Assembly: GCF_001552615.1 (NCBI RefSeq) | Contig: NZ_BCRN01000008.1 | Span: 124,001-188,000, forward strand | Length of the DNA stretch: 64,000 nucleotides | Origin: Millisia brevis NBRC 105863 | GTDB taxonomy: Bacteria > Actinomycetota > Actinomycetes > Mycobacteriales > Mycobacteriaceae | Reading direction: 5' to 3' | Part shown: positions 28,727 to 37,973 of the stretch, piece by piece | Numbering within the stretch: the first letter of the stretch is position 1 | Layout of the letters: every line of letters starts with the position of its first letter | Program-made: the position numbers and the translations under genes | The notes under the pieces: model-generated | Database searches by the model: none | What the model was told of the DNA's origin: nothing | Seen by the model: the letters and a program-made list of their open reading frames with translations, nothing else

Positions 28727-31700
28727 GTGGCTGGCGGGAAGAACGGCGCAGCGTCCGGAGGGACATCGACACCGCGACGGCTGGTAATTGTCGAATCTCC
28801 AACCAAAGCCCGGAAAATCGCCCCCTATCTCGGCTCCGGGTATGTTGTCGAGGCTTCGGTGGGGCATATCCGCGATCTGCCCAGGGGTGCGGCGGATGTG
28901 CCGGCCAAATACAAGGGTGAACCGTGGGCTCGACTCGGAGTTGACGTCGATCGGGATTTCCAGCCGCTCTATGTGATCAGCCCGGACAAGAAGCAGAAGG
29001 TCTCGGAGCTGCGCGGCCTGTTGCAGGACGCCGACGAGCTCTTCCTCGCCACCGACCCCGACCGTGAGGGCGAGGCGATCGCCTGGCACCTGCTCGAAAC
29101 CCTCAAGCCGAAGATCCCGGTCCACCGGATGGTCTTCCACGAGATCACCGAGCCGGCGATCCGCGCCGCCGCCGAGGACACCCGCGAACTCGATATCGAC
29201 CTGGTCGACGCCCAGGAGACCCGCCGCATCCTCGACCGCCTCTACGGCTACGAGGTCAGCCCCGTGCTGTGGAAGAAGGTCATGCCGAAGCTCTCGGCGG
29301 GCCGCGTGCAGTCGGTGGCCACCCGGGTGATCGTGCGGCGCGAACGCGAGCGGATGGCCTTCCGGTCGGCGTCCTATTGGGATATCGCCGCCACCTTCGA
29401 CGCCGGTGAGAGCGCGAGCCCGCGCACCTTCGGCGCCCGTCTGCTGACCGTCGACGGTCGCCGGGTGGCCGCCGGCCGCGACTTCGACTCGACAGGCAAC
29501 CTGCGCAGCGACGAGGTCCGCGTCCTCGACGAGGCCGCCGCTCGCGCGCTGGCCGGGGCACTGGACGGCGTCGGCCATACGGTCACCTCCGCCGAGAACA
29601 AGCCCTATACCCGCAAGCCGTATCCGCCGTTCATGACCTCGACGCTGCAGCAGGAGGCCGGGCGCAAGCTGCGCTTCTCCTCGGAGCGCACCATGCGGAT
29701 CGCGCAGCGGCTGTACGAAAACGGCTACATCACCTACATGCGTACCGACTCGACCACGCTGTCGCAGTCGGCGATCGCGGCGGCCCGCGCCCAGGCCGCC
29801 GAGCTCTACGGCCCGGACTACGTCCATCCCAGCCCGCGGCAGTACACCCGCAAGGTCAAGAACGCCCAGGAGGCCCACGAGGCGATCCGCCCCTCGGGCG
29901 ACCGCTTCTCCACCCCCGGTGAGCTGCACGCCGCCCTGGATATCGACGAGTTCCGCCTCTACGAGCTGATCTGGCAGCGCACGGTCGCCTCCCAGATGGC
30001 CGATGCCCGCGGCAACACCCTCACCCTGCGGATCGGGGGACAGGCGCGCACCGGCGAGGACTGCGTGTTCTCCGCGTCCGGGCGCACGATCACCTTCCCC
30101 GGCTTCCTGCGCGCCTACGTCGAGAGCGTCGACGAGGAGGCCGGCGGCCAGAGCGACGACGCCGAATCCCGGCTGCCGGTCCTCGAGGAGGGCGCCGGGG
30201 TCACCCCGACCGCGCTCGAGCCCGACGGCCACACCACCAACCCGCCCGCTCGGTATACCGAGGCCTCGCTGGTCAAGGCGCTCGAGGAGCTCGGCATCGG
30301 CCGCCCCTCGACGTACGCCTCGATCATCAAGACGATCCTCGACCGCGGCTACGTCTACAAACGCGGCAGTGCGCTGGTGCCCTCCTGGGTGGCCTTCGCC
30401 GTGGTCGGGTTGCTCGAGGCGCACTTCGGCCGGCTGGTCGACTTCGACTTCACCGCCGCGATGGAGGACGACCTCGACGCGATCGCCGGTGGACGCGAAC
30501 AGCGCAACCACTGGCTCTCCGGCTTCTACTTCGGCTCCGACGACGGCGCCGAGGGTTCGGTGGCGGCCGTCGGCGGCCTCAAGAAGATGGTCGGCACCAA
30601 CCTCGAGGACATCGACGCCCGCGAGATCAACTCGATCCGCCTCTTCGACGACAGCGAGGGCCGCGAGGTCTGCGTGCGGGTCGGCCGTTACGGGCCCTAC
30701 CTCGAGCGCATGGTCGCGAACCCCGACGGCGGCGACCCGATCTCGCAGCGGGCGAACCTGCCGAACGATCTGCCGCCGGACGAGCTGACGCAGGAGTTCG
30801 CCGAGAAGCTCTTCGCGACCCCGCAGCAGGGGCGCGAACTGGGCGTCGACCCGGTCACCGGCCGCGAGATCGTGGTCAAGGAGGGCCGCTTCGGCCCCTA
30901 CGTGACCGAGCTGATCGCCGATCCCGGGCCCGACCCGGAGCCGCCGGCCGCGGCGGTGCCGTCCGGTAGCGATATCGCGCCGATCGATCCGTCCGGTGGG
31001 GCGGGTGCGGTCGCGGTCGAGGTCGCGGCACCCGCGAAGAAGGCCACGAAGCGGGCCGCCAAGAAGGCCCCCGCCGGACCCAAGCCGCGCACCGGATCGT
31101 TGTTCAAGACGATGGACCCGGCGACGGTGACCCTCGACGACGCGCTCAAGCTGCTGTCGTTGCCCCGGCTGGTCGGAGTCGACCCGGCCAACGGTGAGGA
31201 GATCACCGCGCAGAACGGCCGCTACGGGCCGTACCTGAAGAAGGGCACCGATTCACGGTCGCTGGCCACCGAGGAGCAGATCTTCTCGGTGACCCTCGAC
31301 GAGGCGCTCAAGATCTACGCCGAGCCGAAGCGTCGGGGCCGTTCGGCGGCCGCCGCGCCGCCGCTGCGTGAACTGGGTGTCGATGCGGCCACCGAGAAGC
31401 CGATGGTCATCAAGGACGGCCGTTTCGGCCCGTACGTCACCGACGGTGAGACCAACGCGAGCCTGCGCAAGGGCGACGAGGTCGCGACGATCACCGACGA
31501 GCGCGCCTCGGAGCTGTTGGCCGATCGCCGCGCCCGCGGACCGGTGAAGAAGGCGACCAAGAAGGCCGCCGCGAAGAAGACACCGGCCAAGAAGACCGCC
31601 ACCAAGACGGCGGCGAAGAAGGCGACGGCCACCAAGACGGCGGCGAAGAAGACCACCGCGACCAAGACCACCGCGACCAAGACGGCGGCGACCAAGACGG

Positions 31701-31819
31701 CGGCGAAGAAGACGACGGCAACCGCGGCCAAGAAGACCGCCGCGAAGAAGACGCCCGCCAAGAAGGCCCCGGCGAAGGCCGTCGAGGCTCCCGAGGTCGA
31801 GGGAAGCGCCGACGAGTAG
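28727..31819 (+). CDS. topA: DNA topoisomerase I
   Basis: Type IA topoisomerase of about 1030 residues that relaxes negative supercoils. The TOPRIM domain has VIVESPTKA and DPDREGEAIAW. The active-site Tyr lies in GYITYMRTDST. No zinc-finger Cys quartets are present; instead, as in mycobacterial TopA, several GRFGPYV/GRYGPYL-type repeats follow. The protein ends in a Lys/Ala/Thr-rich basic tail of about 90 residues, longer than that of M. tuberculosis, that probably aids processivity. I prefer the GTG at 28727; a TTG at 28688 would add 13 residues. Confidence 0.95.
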   Translation: MAGGKNGAASGGTSTPRRLVIVESPTKARKIAPYLGSGYVVEASVGHIRDLPRGAADVPAKYKGEPWARLGVDVDRDFQPLYVISPDKKQKVSELRGLLQDADELFLATDPDREGEAIAWHLLETLKPKIPVHRMVFHEITEPAIRAAAEDTRELDIDLVDAQETRRILDRLYGYEVSPVLWKKVMPKLSAGRVQSVATRVIVRRERERMAFRSASYWDIAATFDAGESASPRTFGARLLTVDGRRVAAGRDFDSTGNLRSDEVRVLDEAAARALAGALDGVGHTVTSAENKPYTRKPYPPFMTSTLQQEAGRKLRFSSERTMRIAQRLYENGYITYMRTDSTTLSQSAIAAARAQAAELYGPDYVHPSPRQYTRKVKNAQEAHEAIRPSGDRFSTPGELHAALDIDEFRLYELIWQRTVASQMADARGNTLTLRIGGQARTGEDCVFSASGRTITFPGFLRAYVESVDEEAGGQSDDAESRLPVLEEGAGVTPTALEPDGHTTNPPARYTEASLVKALEELGIGRPSTYASIIKTILDRGYVYKRGSALVPSWVAFAVVGLLEAHFGRLVDFDFTAAMEDDLDAIAGGREQRNHWLSGFYFGSDDGAEGSVAAVGGLKKMVGTNLEDIDAREINSIRLFDDSEGREVCVRVGRYGPYLERMVANPDGGDPISQRANLPNDLPPDELTQEFAEKLFATPQQGRELGVDPVTGREIVVKEGRFGPYVTELIADPGPDPEPPAAAVPSGSDIAPIDPSGGAGAVAVEVAAPAKKATKRAAKKAPAGPKPRTGSLFKTMDPATVTLDDALKLLSLPRLVGVDPANGEEITAQNGRYGPYLKKGTDSRSLATEEQIFSVTLDEALKIYAEPKRRGRSAAAAPPLRELGVDAATEKPMVIKDGRFGPYVTDGETNASLRKGDEVATITDERASELLADRRARGPVKKATKKAAAKKTPAKKTATKTAAKKATATKTAAKKTTATKTTATKTAATKTAAKKTTATAAKKTAAKKTPAKKAPAKAVEAPEVEGSADE
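31601..31711 (+). repeat. Exact 21-base repeats coding the TopA basic tail
   Basis: The same 21-base unit, beginning ACCAAGACGGCGG, occurs at 31601, 31631 and 31691, with shorter variants between. It encodes Thr-Lys-Thr-Ala-Ala-Lys-Lys units. Such identity makes slippage or unequal recombination likely, so tail length may vary between strains. Confidence 0.85.
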
Positions 31820-31840
31820 CCGACTGTGCACGGGTTCACC

Positions 31841-31883
31841 TCACAGGGCCGCCGAGGAGATAGTCGTCTCGGCGGCCCTGTGA
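31841..31883 (+). terminator. Terminator of topA
   Basis: Perfect 16-bp stem (31841-31856 with 31868-31883, 11-nt loop) starting 21 bases after the topA stop. No T-run follows. Confidence 0.75.
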
Positions 31884-31941
31884 CGTCGACGATCGGCCGG
31901 CACCCGGGCGGCGCGGACCGGCCGACCTCTGCCACGCTGGT

Positions 31942-32886
31942 GTGGTGACGTCCCAGGCAGCGGTCCGCGACATGGTCCGCATTCCCGGTGGGGCCTTCTG
32001 GATGGGCTCCGCCGACTTCTACCCGGAGGAACGGCCGGTCCACCGGGTGACCGTCGACGGCTTCCTGATCGACCGCCATCAGGTCACCGTCGCGCAGTTC
32101 GCCGAATTTGTCGCCGCCACCGGGCACGTCACCACCGCCGAGATCCCCCCGGACCCGGCTCTCTACCCCGGCGCCGACCCGGCACTGCTCGTGCCGGGCT
32201 CGCTGGTGTTCACCCCACCGCCCGGGCCGGTGCCGCTCGACAGCGTCGCCCGCTGGTGGTCCTTCCTGCCGGGGGCGAACTGGCGCCGACCCGACGGCCC
32301 GGACAGCGACGTCGCCGACCGGCAGGACCACCCGGTGACCCAGGTGTCCTGGTCGGACGCCGCGGCCTATGCGGCGTGGGCCGGCAAGGACCTGCCCACC
32401 GAGACCGAATGGGAGTTCGCCGCCCGCGGCGGCCTCGACCGCAAGCCCTTCGTATGGGGCGACGAGCACGAGCCCGGCGGCCGGCCGGGCGGCAACGTCT
32501 GGCAGGGGCAGTTCCCCTGGGAGAACCTGCTGACCGACGGCTACGCCGGCACCGCCCCCGTCGGGCAGTTCCCGGCCAACGGCTACGGCCTGCACGATAT
32601 GGCGGGCAATGTCTGGGAGTGGACGAGCGACTACTACTTCGCCAACCACGCGGCGAGCGGTAAGAACGTCGCCCCCGCCTCGTCGTGCTGCGTCCCGGCG
32701 AACCCGCGCATCACCACCCCGGGCCCGGTCGATCCGCGCGAGCCCTACAACCGCCGGGTCATCAAGGGCGGATCGCACCTCTGCGCCCCGAACTACTGCC
32801 TGCGCTACCGGCCCGCCGCCCGCCAGGGCGAGACCGAGGACTCGTCGACCTGCCATATCGGCTTCCGCTGCATCGTGCGGGACTGA
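31942..32886 (+). CDS. Formylglycine-generating enzyme (SUMF1/FGE)
   Basis: Oxidises the Cys of CxPxR motifs in sulfatases to formylglycine. The 314-residue protein has the FGE-sulfatase fold signature from MVRIPGGAFWMGS through LPTETEWEFAARGG and MAGNVWEWTSDYY. The copper-binding redox pair Cys281 and Cys286 lies in SHLCAPNYCLRYRPAAR, so it is a true aerobic FGE and not an EgtB-like relative. A sulfatase with the target motif is encoded 2 kb downstream. GTG starts at 31942 or 31945 are both possible. Confidence 0.92.
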   Translation: MVTSQAAVRDMVRIPGGAFWMGSADFYPEERPVHRVTVDGFLIDRHQVTVAQFAEFVAATGHVTTAEIPPDPALYPGADPALLVPGSLVFTPPPGPVPLDSVARWWSFLPGANWRRPDGPDSDVADRQDHPVTQVSWSDAAAYAAWAGKDLPTETEWEFAARGGLDRKPFVWGDEHEPGGRPGGNVWQGQFPWENLLTDGYAGTAPVGQFPANGYGLHDMAGNVWEWTSDYYFANHAASGKNVAPASSCCVPANPRITTPGPVDPREPYNRRVIKGGSHLCAPNYCLRYRPAARQGETEDSSTCHIGFRCIVRD

Positions 32887-32895
32887 GCGGGCCCG

Positions 32896-33240
32896 CTACC
32901 AGGGGCGCAGCGCCGCTCCGATCAGGCACGCGACCGAGGCCACCGCGATCATCGCGCCGGTGCCCAGCAGCAGCGGCAGTGGCACCGGTCGCGGATCGGC
33001 CGGGTCCCGGCGGTAGCGCGCGAACCGCAGCGTCTGGCCGGCTGCGGTCAGGCCCACGACGACCAGGACGGCCGCCGCCGCGACCACCAGCCACGCCGAC
33101 GGGGTCACCACCCAGGCCCGGACGCAGATCAGCGCGGCGACCACGGCGGTCAACATCGTGCGCCGCCACGACAGCGCGGTGCGCTCCGGTTGCAGTCCCG
33201 GATCGCGACGACCGGCGAAGCCCGGCTCCGATGTGGTCAT
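32896..33240 (-). CDS. DUF202 membrane protein (a)
   Basis: A 114-residue protein with three predicted membrane helices. The N-terminal GLQPERTALSWRRT stretch is the DUF202/YidH signature. Function is unknown. It is the second gene of a pair; its start lies 30 bases after the stop of the other DUF202 gene. It converges on the formylglycine enzyme gene with only nine bases between. Confidence 0.8.
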   Translation of the reverse strand: MTTSEPGFAGRRDPGLQPERTALSWRRTMLTAVVAALICVRAWVVTPSAWLVVAAAAVLVVVGLTAAGQTLRFARYRRDPADPRPVPLPLLLGTGAMIAVASVACLIGAALRPW

Positions 33241-33270
33241 ATGTGGACCCGCGCGGGTCTCACGGCTCGA

Positions 33271-33603
33271 TCACGTCAGCACCAGGATGCTGCAGACGAC
33301 GGCGAGGACGCAGAATCCGGTGACGGTCAGCCAGACCATCCGCGACCTCGGCAGGGGGTCGTCGCGCCGCATGGCGGCCTGTACCTGCTGCCAGCGGACG
33401 ACCGCGCCGATCGCGATGATCGTCGCCAGCACGATGCAGACGATCCCGAGGGTCCGATGCCCCGGATCATTGGCCGTGGGACCCAGGAACAGTTGGCCGA
33501 CCGCGACGCCGCCGGCCAGCAGCGCCAGCGCCGTCCGGATCCACGCGAGGAAGGTGCGTTCGTTGGCCAGGGTGAACCGGTAGTCCGGTTCGCGATCGAT
33601 CAT
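33271..33603 (-). CDS. DUF202 membrane protein (b)
   Basis: A 110-residue protein with three predicted helices and the signature FTLANERTFLAWIRTALALL of DUF202. Together with the next gene it forms the usual two-protein DUF202 pair. The start at 33603 is the first Met before the conserved REPDYRFTLANER; the frame continues upstream. Divergent from the LysR gene. Confidence 0.8.
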   Translation of the reverse strand: MIDREPDYRFTLANERTFLAWIRTALALLAGGVAVGQLFLGPTANDPGHRTLGIVCIVLATIIAIGAVVRWQQVQAAMRRDDPLPRSRMVWLTVTGFCVLAVVCSILVLT

Positions 33604-33734
33604 GTCGGGCGGACCCGACAGGAGTGCAGGAGCGTAGAACTGATCCGGATGAAGTGGTACGGATCGTCCGTACCCGGCCTTGTCATATCGACTCCAGTGG
33701 TTGTGACACGGCGACCGCACCGCTGACTCGGGTC

Positions 33735-33740
33735 TACGCT
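33735..33740 (+). promoter_or_regulatory. -10 element TACGCT for a leaderless lysR transcript
   Basis: TACGCT ends six bases before the GTG at 33747, the spacing of a leaderless start. No ribosome-binding site precedes that GTG. Confidence 0.45.
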
Positions 33741-33746
33741 CCGTGG

Positions 33747-34619
33747 GTGGAACGACGGCAGTTGGAATACTTCCTCGCGGTGGTGGAGCACGGAGGCTTC
33801 ACCAATGCTGCACGTGTACTGCATGTCTCGCAACCGTCGTTGTCGCACTCGATCGCCACGCTCGAGACCGAACTCGGCGGTGCCCTATTCCATCGACTCC
33901 CGCAGGGCGCGATCCTGACCCCGGCCGGCGAGGCCCTCGTCGCGCCCGCCCGGCAGGTCTCGCGCGATCTGGCGACCGCGGCGGCGGCGGTGCGCGAGGT
34001 GCTCGGGCTGTCGGGTGGTCGGCTCGACATCGTCGCCCAGACGACCCTGGCGGTCGACCCGTTGGCCGACCTGCTCGGCCGATTCCTGCGGCGGTATCCA
34101 CAGGTGGCGGTCGACGTGACCGACCCCCAGCAGGGCGCGAGCGTCGGCCGGTTGGTGCGCAGCGGCGAGGCCGAACTCGGGCTGATGGACTCCGCGGTAC
34201 CGGCGGAGGACCTGTCCGCGCTGCTGCTGGCGGAACAACGATTGTTGCTGGTCACACCCCCTGATCAGGCCAACGTCGACCCGGTGGGATTGGCGGAGTT
34301 GGCCGCGACCCGGTTCGTGGTGACCCCGCGCGGCTCCGATGCGCGCACCGTGCTCGACGATGCCCTCGACCGGGTGGGCGTCACCCCGCTGGTCTCCGTG
34401 CAGACCGTCCATCGCGCCATGATCGTGCCTTTGGTGATCGCCGGTGCGGGGGCGACCTTCCTGCCCGAATCGATGGCCCGCGACGCGCGGAACAAGGGTG
34501 CCCGGGTGGTGACCACCGATCCGGAACTGCGGTATCGGGCGCAGTTGGTGTGGCGTCCGGGACCGCTCTCGCCGGCCGCCGAGAGCTTCGTGGCCCTGGC
34601 GCGTGCCGTCGCGGTGTGA
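33747..34619 (+). CDS. LysR-family transcriptional regulator
   Basis: A 290-residue LTTR. The N-terminal winged helix-turn-helix (MERRQLEYFLAVVEHGGFTN... with AARVLHVSQPSLSHSIATLE) is followed by the two-lobed effector-binding domain. It precedes the sulfatase gene by 185 bases on the same strand and may control that gene or the transporter beyond; LTTRs more often control divergent genes, here the DUF202 pair. Effector unknown. Confidence 0.85.
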   Translation: MERRQLEYFLAVVEHGGFTNAARVLHVSQPSLSHSIATLETELGGALFHRLPQGAILTPAGEALVAPARQVSRDLATAAAAVREVLGLSGGRLDIVAQTTLAVDPLADLLGRFLRRYPQVAVDVTDPQQGASVGRLVRSGEAELGLMDSAVPAEDLSALLLAEQRLLLVTPPDQANVDPVGLAELAATRFVVTPRGSDARTVLDDALDRVGVTPLVSVQTVHRAMIVPLVIAGAGATFLPESMARDARNKGARVVTTDPELRYRAQLVWRPGPLSPAAESFVALARAVAV

Positions 34620-34804
34620 TCCAATTCGGTTCGGGTCGATAGACCGCGTCGATGGGAACCATCGAAAACCGGTCTGGCCAGGTCGTCTTGTCCGATTGCG
34701 GCGGGGCCGTGGCGGTGAGAATCTGACAGACACGCCGCCCGGGGGAGCTACCCCGATGAGCCGGCTTCCTCGGGCCCAGCGCAGCGCCCGCCCCTCGACG
34801 AGGA

Positions 34805-37174
34805 ATGACGAGACGCCGAATGACGGGCAAGGTTCGCGAAGTTCTACCGATTCCGGTCACCACCGGCGTCGTGGCGACGGCGCTGAGTGTCCATCAGCAG
34901 ACCGAACCCTTCGTGCCGGTCGCCGATCTGCGACCGCCGGACGGCGCGCCCAACGTTCTGGTGGTGCTGATCGACGATATGGGCTTCGGAGCCTCCGGCA
35001 GCTTCGGTGGACCCTGCGAGATGCCCGGCGCCGAGAAGCTTGCCGATGACGGCTTGCGCTACAGCAGGTTTCATGTCAACTCCCTCTGCTCGCCGACCCG
35101 GCAGTCGCTGATGACCGGTCGCAATCATCACTCGGTCGGCATGGGTGTCACCACCGAGATGACCAGCAGTGCACCGGGATATACCGGATTTCGGCCGGCC
35201 TCCGCGGCGACGATCGCGCAGACCCTGAGCGGTAACGGCTACAGCACAGCGGCATTCGGAAAGTGGCATCAGACCCCGCCTCGCGAGATCAGCGCCTCCG
35301 GCCCGTTCGATCGGTGGCCGATCGGCGAGGGCTTCGACCACTTCTACGGCTTCATGGGCGCCGAGATGAACCATTGGTATCCACAGCTTTTCGACGGCAC
35401 CACCCCGGTGGAGCCCGATCGGCTGCCGGAGGACGGCTACCACCTGTCGGAGGACCTGGTCGACCACGCGATCGACTGGATCGCCACGCAGCAGACCACC
35501 ACCCCGGACAAGCCGTTCTTCACCTACCTCGCCTTCGGTGCCACGCACGCACCCTTCCACGTCGCGCCCGAGTGGATCGACAAGTACCGGGGCCGTTTCG
35601 ACGCCGGGTGGGACGCGCAGCGGACGGCCACCCTCGCCCAGCAGAAGCGGCTGGGCGTGGTGCCCGAGAGCGCCGATCTGGCGCCCTGGCCGGACGTCGT
35701 CCCGCACTGGGACGAACTGACCGACGACGAACGCCGGGTCGCGGCGGCGTTCATGGAGACCTACGCCGGGTTCGCCGAACACACCGACGTGCAGGTCGGG
35801 CGGCTGGTCGAGGCGCTCGAGCAGATCGGCGTCCTCGACGACACCCTGGTGATCTACATCCTCGGCGACAACGGTGCCTCCGGTGAGGGCGGCGTCGAGG
35901 GCACGATGCACGAACACCTGGTGGGACACGGATTTGTCGACAGCACCGCGGAGATGCTCGACAATCTGGACAATCTCGGCGACGCGACCACCTACGCGCT
36001 CTACCCGGTGGGCTGGGCGCTCGCGATGAACACCCCCTACCAGTGGACCAAGCAGGTCGCCTCGCATTACGGCGGCACCCGTGACGGCATGATCGTGCGC
36101 TGGGGAAACGGCATTCGTGCCCGCGGCGAGATCCGACACCAATGGCATCACGTCATCGATATCGCTCCGACGATCTTCGAGGCCGCGGGGATTCCGCATC
36201 CGGTCAGCGTCGCCGGGGTCACCCAGCAGCCGATCGAGGGAGTCAGCATGTGCTACTCGTTCGATGCCCCCGAGGCGGCCGAGCGGCGGCGCACCCAGTA
36301 CTTCGAGATGTGCGGCAATCGGGGGATCTACCACGAGGGCTGGACCGCGGTCACCCGGCACGGCATCCCCTGGCAGATGGTCCCGGAGGGCTTGCCCGAC
36401 TTCGAGGACGACGTCTGGGAGCTCTACGACACGACGACGGACTGGAGCCAGGCCCACGATCTGGCGGCCGAGCACCCCCGCACGTTGCGGCGTCTGCAGG
36501 ACCTCTTTGTCATCGAAGCGGCGAAGTACCAGGTCTTTCCGCTCGACGACCGCGTCACCGAACGCGAGAATCCGCAGGTGGCGGGACGTATCGACCTCTT
36601 CGCCGGCCGCAACTCGGTCACCTACCGCGCCGGTATGGGGCGGTTCACCGAGGAGACCGCGCCGAACGTGAAGAACCGCAGCCACGCGATCACCGCCCGA
36701 ATTGTCGTGCCCCCGGACGGGGCGGACGGCGTGATCATCGCGCAGGGCGGGCGATTCGGCGGTTGGTCGTTCTACCTGGTCGACAGTCGACCGCGCTACG
36801 CCTACAACAGCTACGGCCGACAGGTGGTCACCGTGGCCGCCGCCGAGCCGATCCCACCGGGCCCGCACGAGGTTCGGATCGAGTTCCACTACGACGGAGG
36901 AGGTCTCGGAAAGGGTGGGGACGTCACGATCCGCACCGATGGCCATATCTCGGCCAAGGGGCGCGTCGAACAGACCGCTGCCTACTACTTCTCGTTCGAC
37001 GAGACACTGAATGTCGGTGTCGATCGCGGAACCCCGGTCACCGACGACTACCTGCCCGTTCGTAATGCTTTCTCCGGCACTCTCGTCGATGTCCGAGTCG
37101 ATCTCGACGAGAACGACCACAGCGAGTTCATCACCCCTGTCGATCGGCAACGACGCCTGCTCGGACATCAATAG
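34805..37174 (+). CDS. Arylsulfatase-family sulfatase (AtsB/AtsD type)
   Basis: A 789-residue type I sulfatase with no secretion signal, so probably cytoplasmic. LIDDMGFG holds the metal Asp57 and Asp58. The CSPTR motif starts at Cys95, the residue turned into catalytic formylglycine, followed by QSLMTGRN. FGKWH gives the Lys/His pair and GDNGASGEGG the later metal residues. A C-terminal extension of about 200 residues is rich in beta strands, as in mycobacterial AtsB/AtsD. An ATG at 34820 is an alternative start. The natural sulfate ester is unknown. Confidence 0.9.
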   Translation: MTRRRMTGKVREVLPIPVTTGVVATALSVHQQTEPFVPVADLRPPDGAPNVLVVLIDDMGFGASGSFGGPCEMPGAEKLADDGLRYSRFHVNSLCSPTRQSLMTGRNHHSVGMGVTTEMTSSAPGYTGFRPASAATIAQTLSGNGYSTAAFGKWHQTPPREISASGPFDRWPIGEGFDHFYGFMGAEMNHWYPQLFDGTTPVEPDRLPEDGYHLSEDLVDHAIDWIATQQTTTPDKPFFTYLAFGATHAPFHVAPEWIDKYRGRFDAGWDAQRTATLAQQKRLGVVPESADLAPWPDVVPHWDELTDDERRVAAAFMETYAGFAEHTDVQVGRLVEALEQIGVLDDTLVIYILGDNGASGEGGVEGTMHEHLVGHGFVDSTAEMLDNLDNLGDATTYALYPVGWALAMNTPYQWTKQVASHYGGTRDGMIVRWGNGIRARGEIRHQWHHVIDIAPTIFEAAGIPHPVSVAGVTQQPIEGVSMCYSFDAPEAAERRRTQYFEMCGNRGIYHEGWTAVTRHGIPWQMVPEGLPDFEDDVWELYDTTTDWSQAHDLAAEHPRTLRRLQDLFVIEAAKYQVFPLDDRVTERENPQVAGRIDLFAGRNSVTYRAGMGRFTEETAPNVKNRSHAITARIVVPPDGADGVIIAQGGRFGGWSFYLVDSRPRYAYNSYGRQVVTVAAAEPIPPGPHEVRIEFHYDGGGLGKGGDVTIRTDGHISAKGRVEQTAAYYFSFDETLNVGVDRGTPVTDDYLPVRNAFSGTLVDVRVDLDENDHSEFITPVDRQRRLLGHQ

Positions 37175-37331
37175 ACATCTCGCCCCGAGGTGTCCCGACA
37201 CCCCTGCATACAGTCCGTTACGCGGCACCTTCACCGGCAATTGCCCTGTGGAGTCGGACGAACGGGGGTACTGTTTGCATCGCTCGTGCCCAGCAGAGAA
37301 TGTCGGACCATACCGATGGGATACCTGACAC

Positions 37332-37973
37332 TTGTGGAACTACATCCAGCAGCACGCTGAAAATCTGACCTTTCTTACCTATCAACACGCCTCGTTGTCC
37401 TTTCAGACCGTTCTGATCGGCACCCTGGTTGCGGTAGCCATCGCCGTGGCTGTCTACCGCACGCCCCTGGCCGCCGCGCTTACCCTGACCTCGAGTCGGG
37501 TGGCGCTGACGATCCCGTCACTTGCCTTGCTGGCGTTGTTGATTGTTCCGTTCGGGCTCGGTGTGGTGCCCTCGTTCATCATGCTGGCGTTCTTCGCCGC
37601 CATGCCGGTCATCGGCAACGCGATCGTCGGACTGCGGTCCGTACCGGACTCGGTCGTCGAAGCCGCCCGCGGTATCGGATTGTCCCGGTGGCGAATCCTG
37701 TTCACCGTCGAACTGCCGATCGCCTGGCCGGTGATCCTGACCGGGGTCCGGGTCTCGACCCAGATGATCGTCGGCATCGCCGCGATCGTCGCCTACGTCC
37801 TGGGACCGGGCCTGGGCTCGCTGATCTTCTCCGGCCTCGCCCGCCTCGGCGGCGCGAACGCCCTCGAGATGGCGCTCACCGGAACCCTTCTCATCGTGAT
37901 CGTCGCCCTCGTCTTCGACGGTCTGCTCGTTCTCCTCGGCCGCTTCACCATTCCCAAAGGACTGTCGTCATGA
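37332..37973 (+). CDS. Osmoprotectant ABC transporter permease (OpuCB type)
   Basis: A 213-residue ABC permease with about five membrane helices and the EAA loop VEAARGIGLSRWRILFTVEL. It pairs with the second permease of the operon. The TTG at 37332 is the only usable start after an in-frame stop at 37326-37328. Its stop overlaps the ATPase start as ATGA. Confidence 0.88.
   Translation: MWNYIQQHAENLTFLTYQHASLSFQTVLIGTLVAVAIAVAVYRTPLAAALTLTSSRVALTIPSLALLALLIVPFGLGVVPSFIMLAFFAAMPVIGNAIVGLRSVPDSVVEAARGIGLSRWRILFTVELPIAWPVILTGVRVSTQMIVGIAAIVAYVLGPGLGSLIFSGLARLGGANALEMALTGTLLIVIVALVFDGLLVLLGRFTIPKGLSS

Noticed and set aside
28469-30511. 680-residue minus-strand ORF
   Set aside because: Antisense of topA; low-complexity translation.
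31601-31711. CRISPR-like repeats
   Set aside because: Repeats are in frame, coding and nearly contiguous, without unique spacers of regular length.
34844-37240. 798-residue minus-strand ORF
   Set aside because: Exact antisense of the sulfatase gene, whose catalytic motifs are intact.
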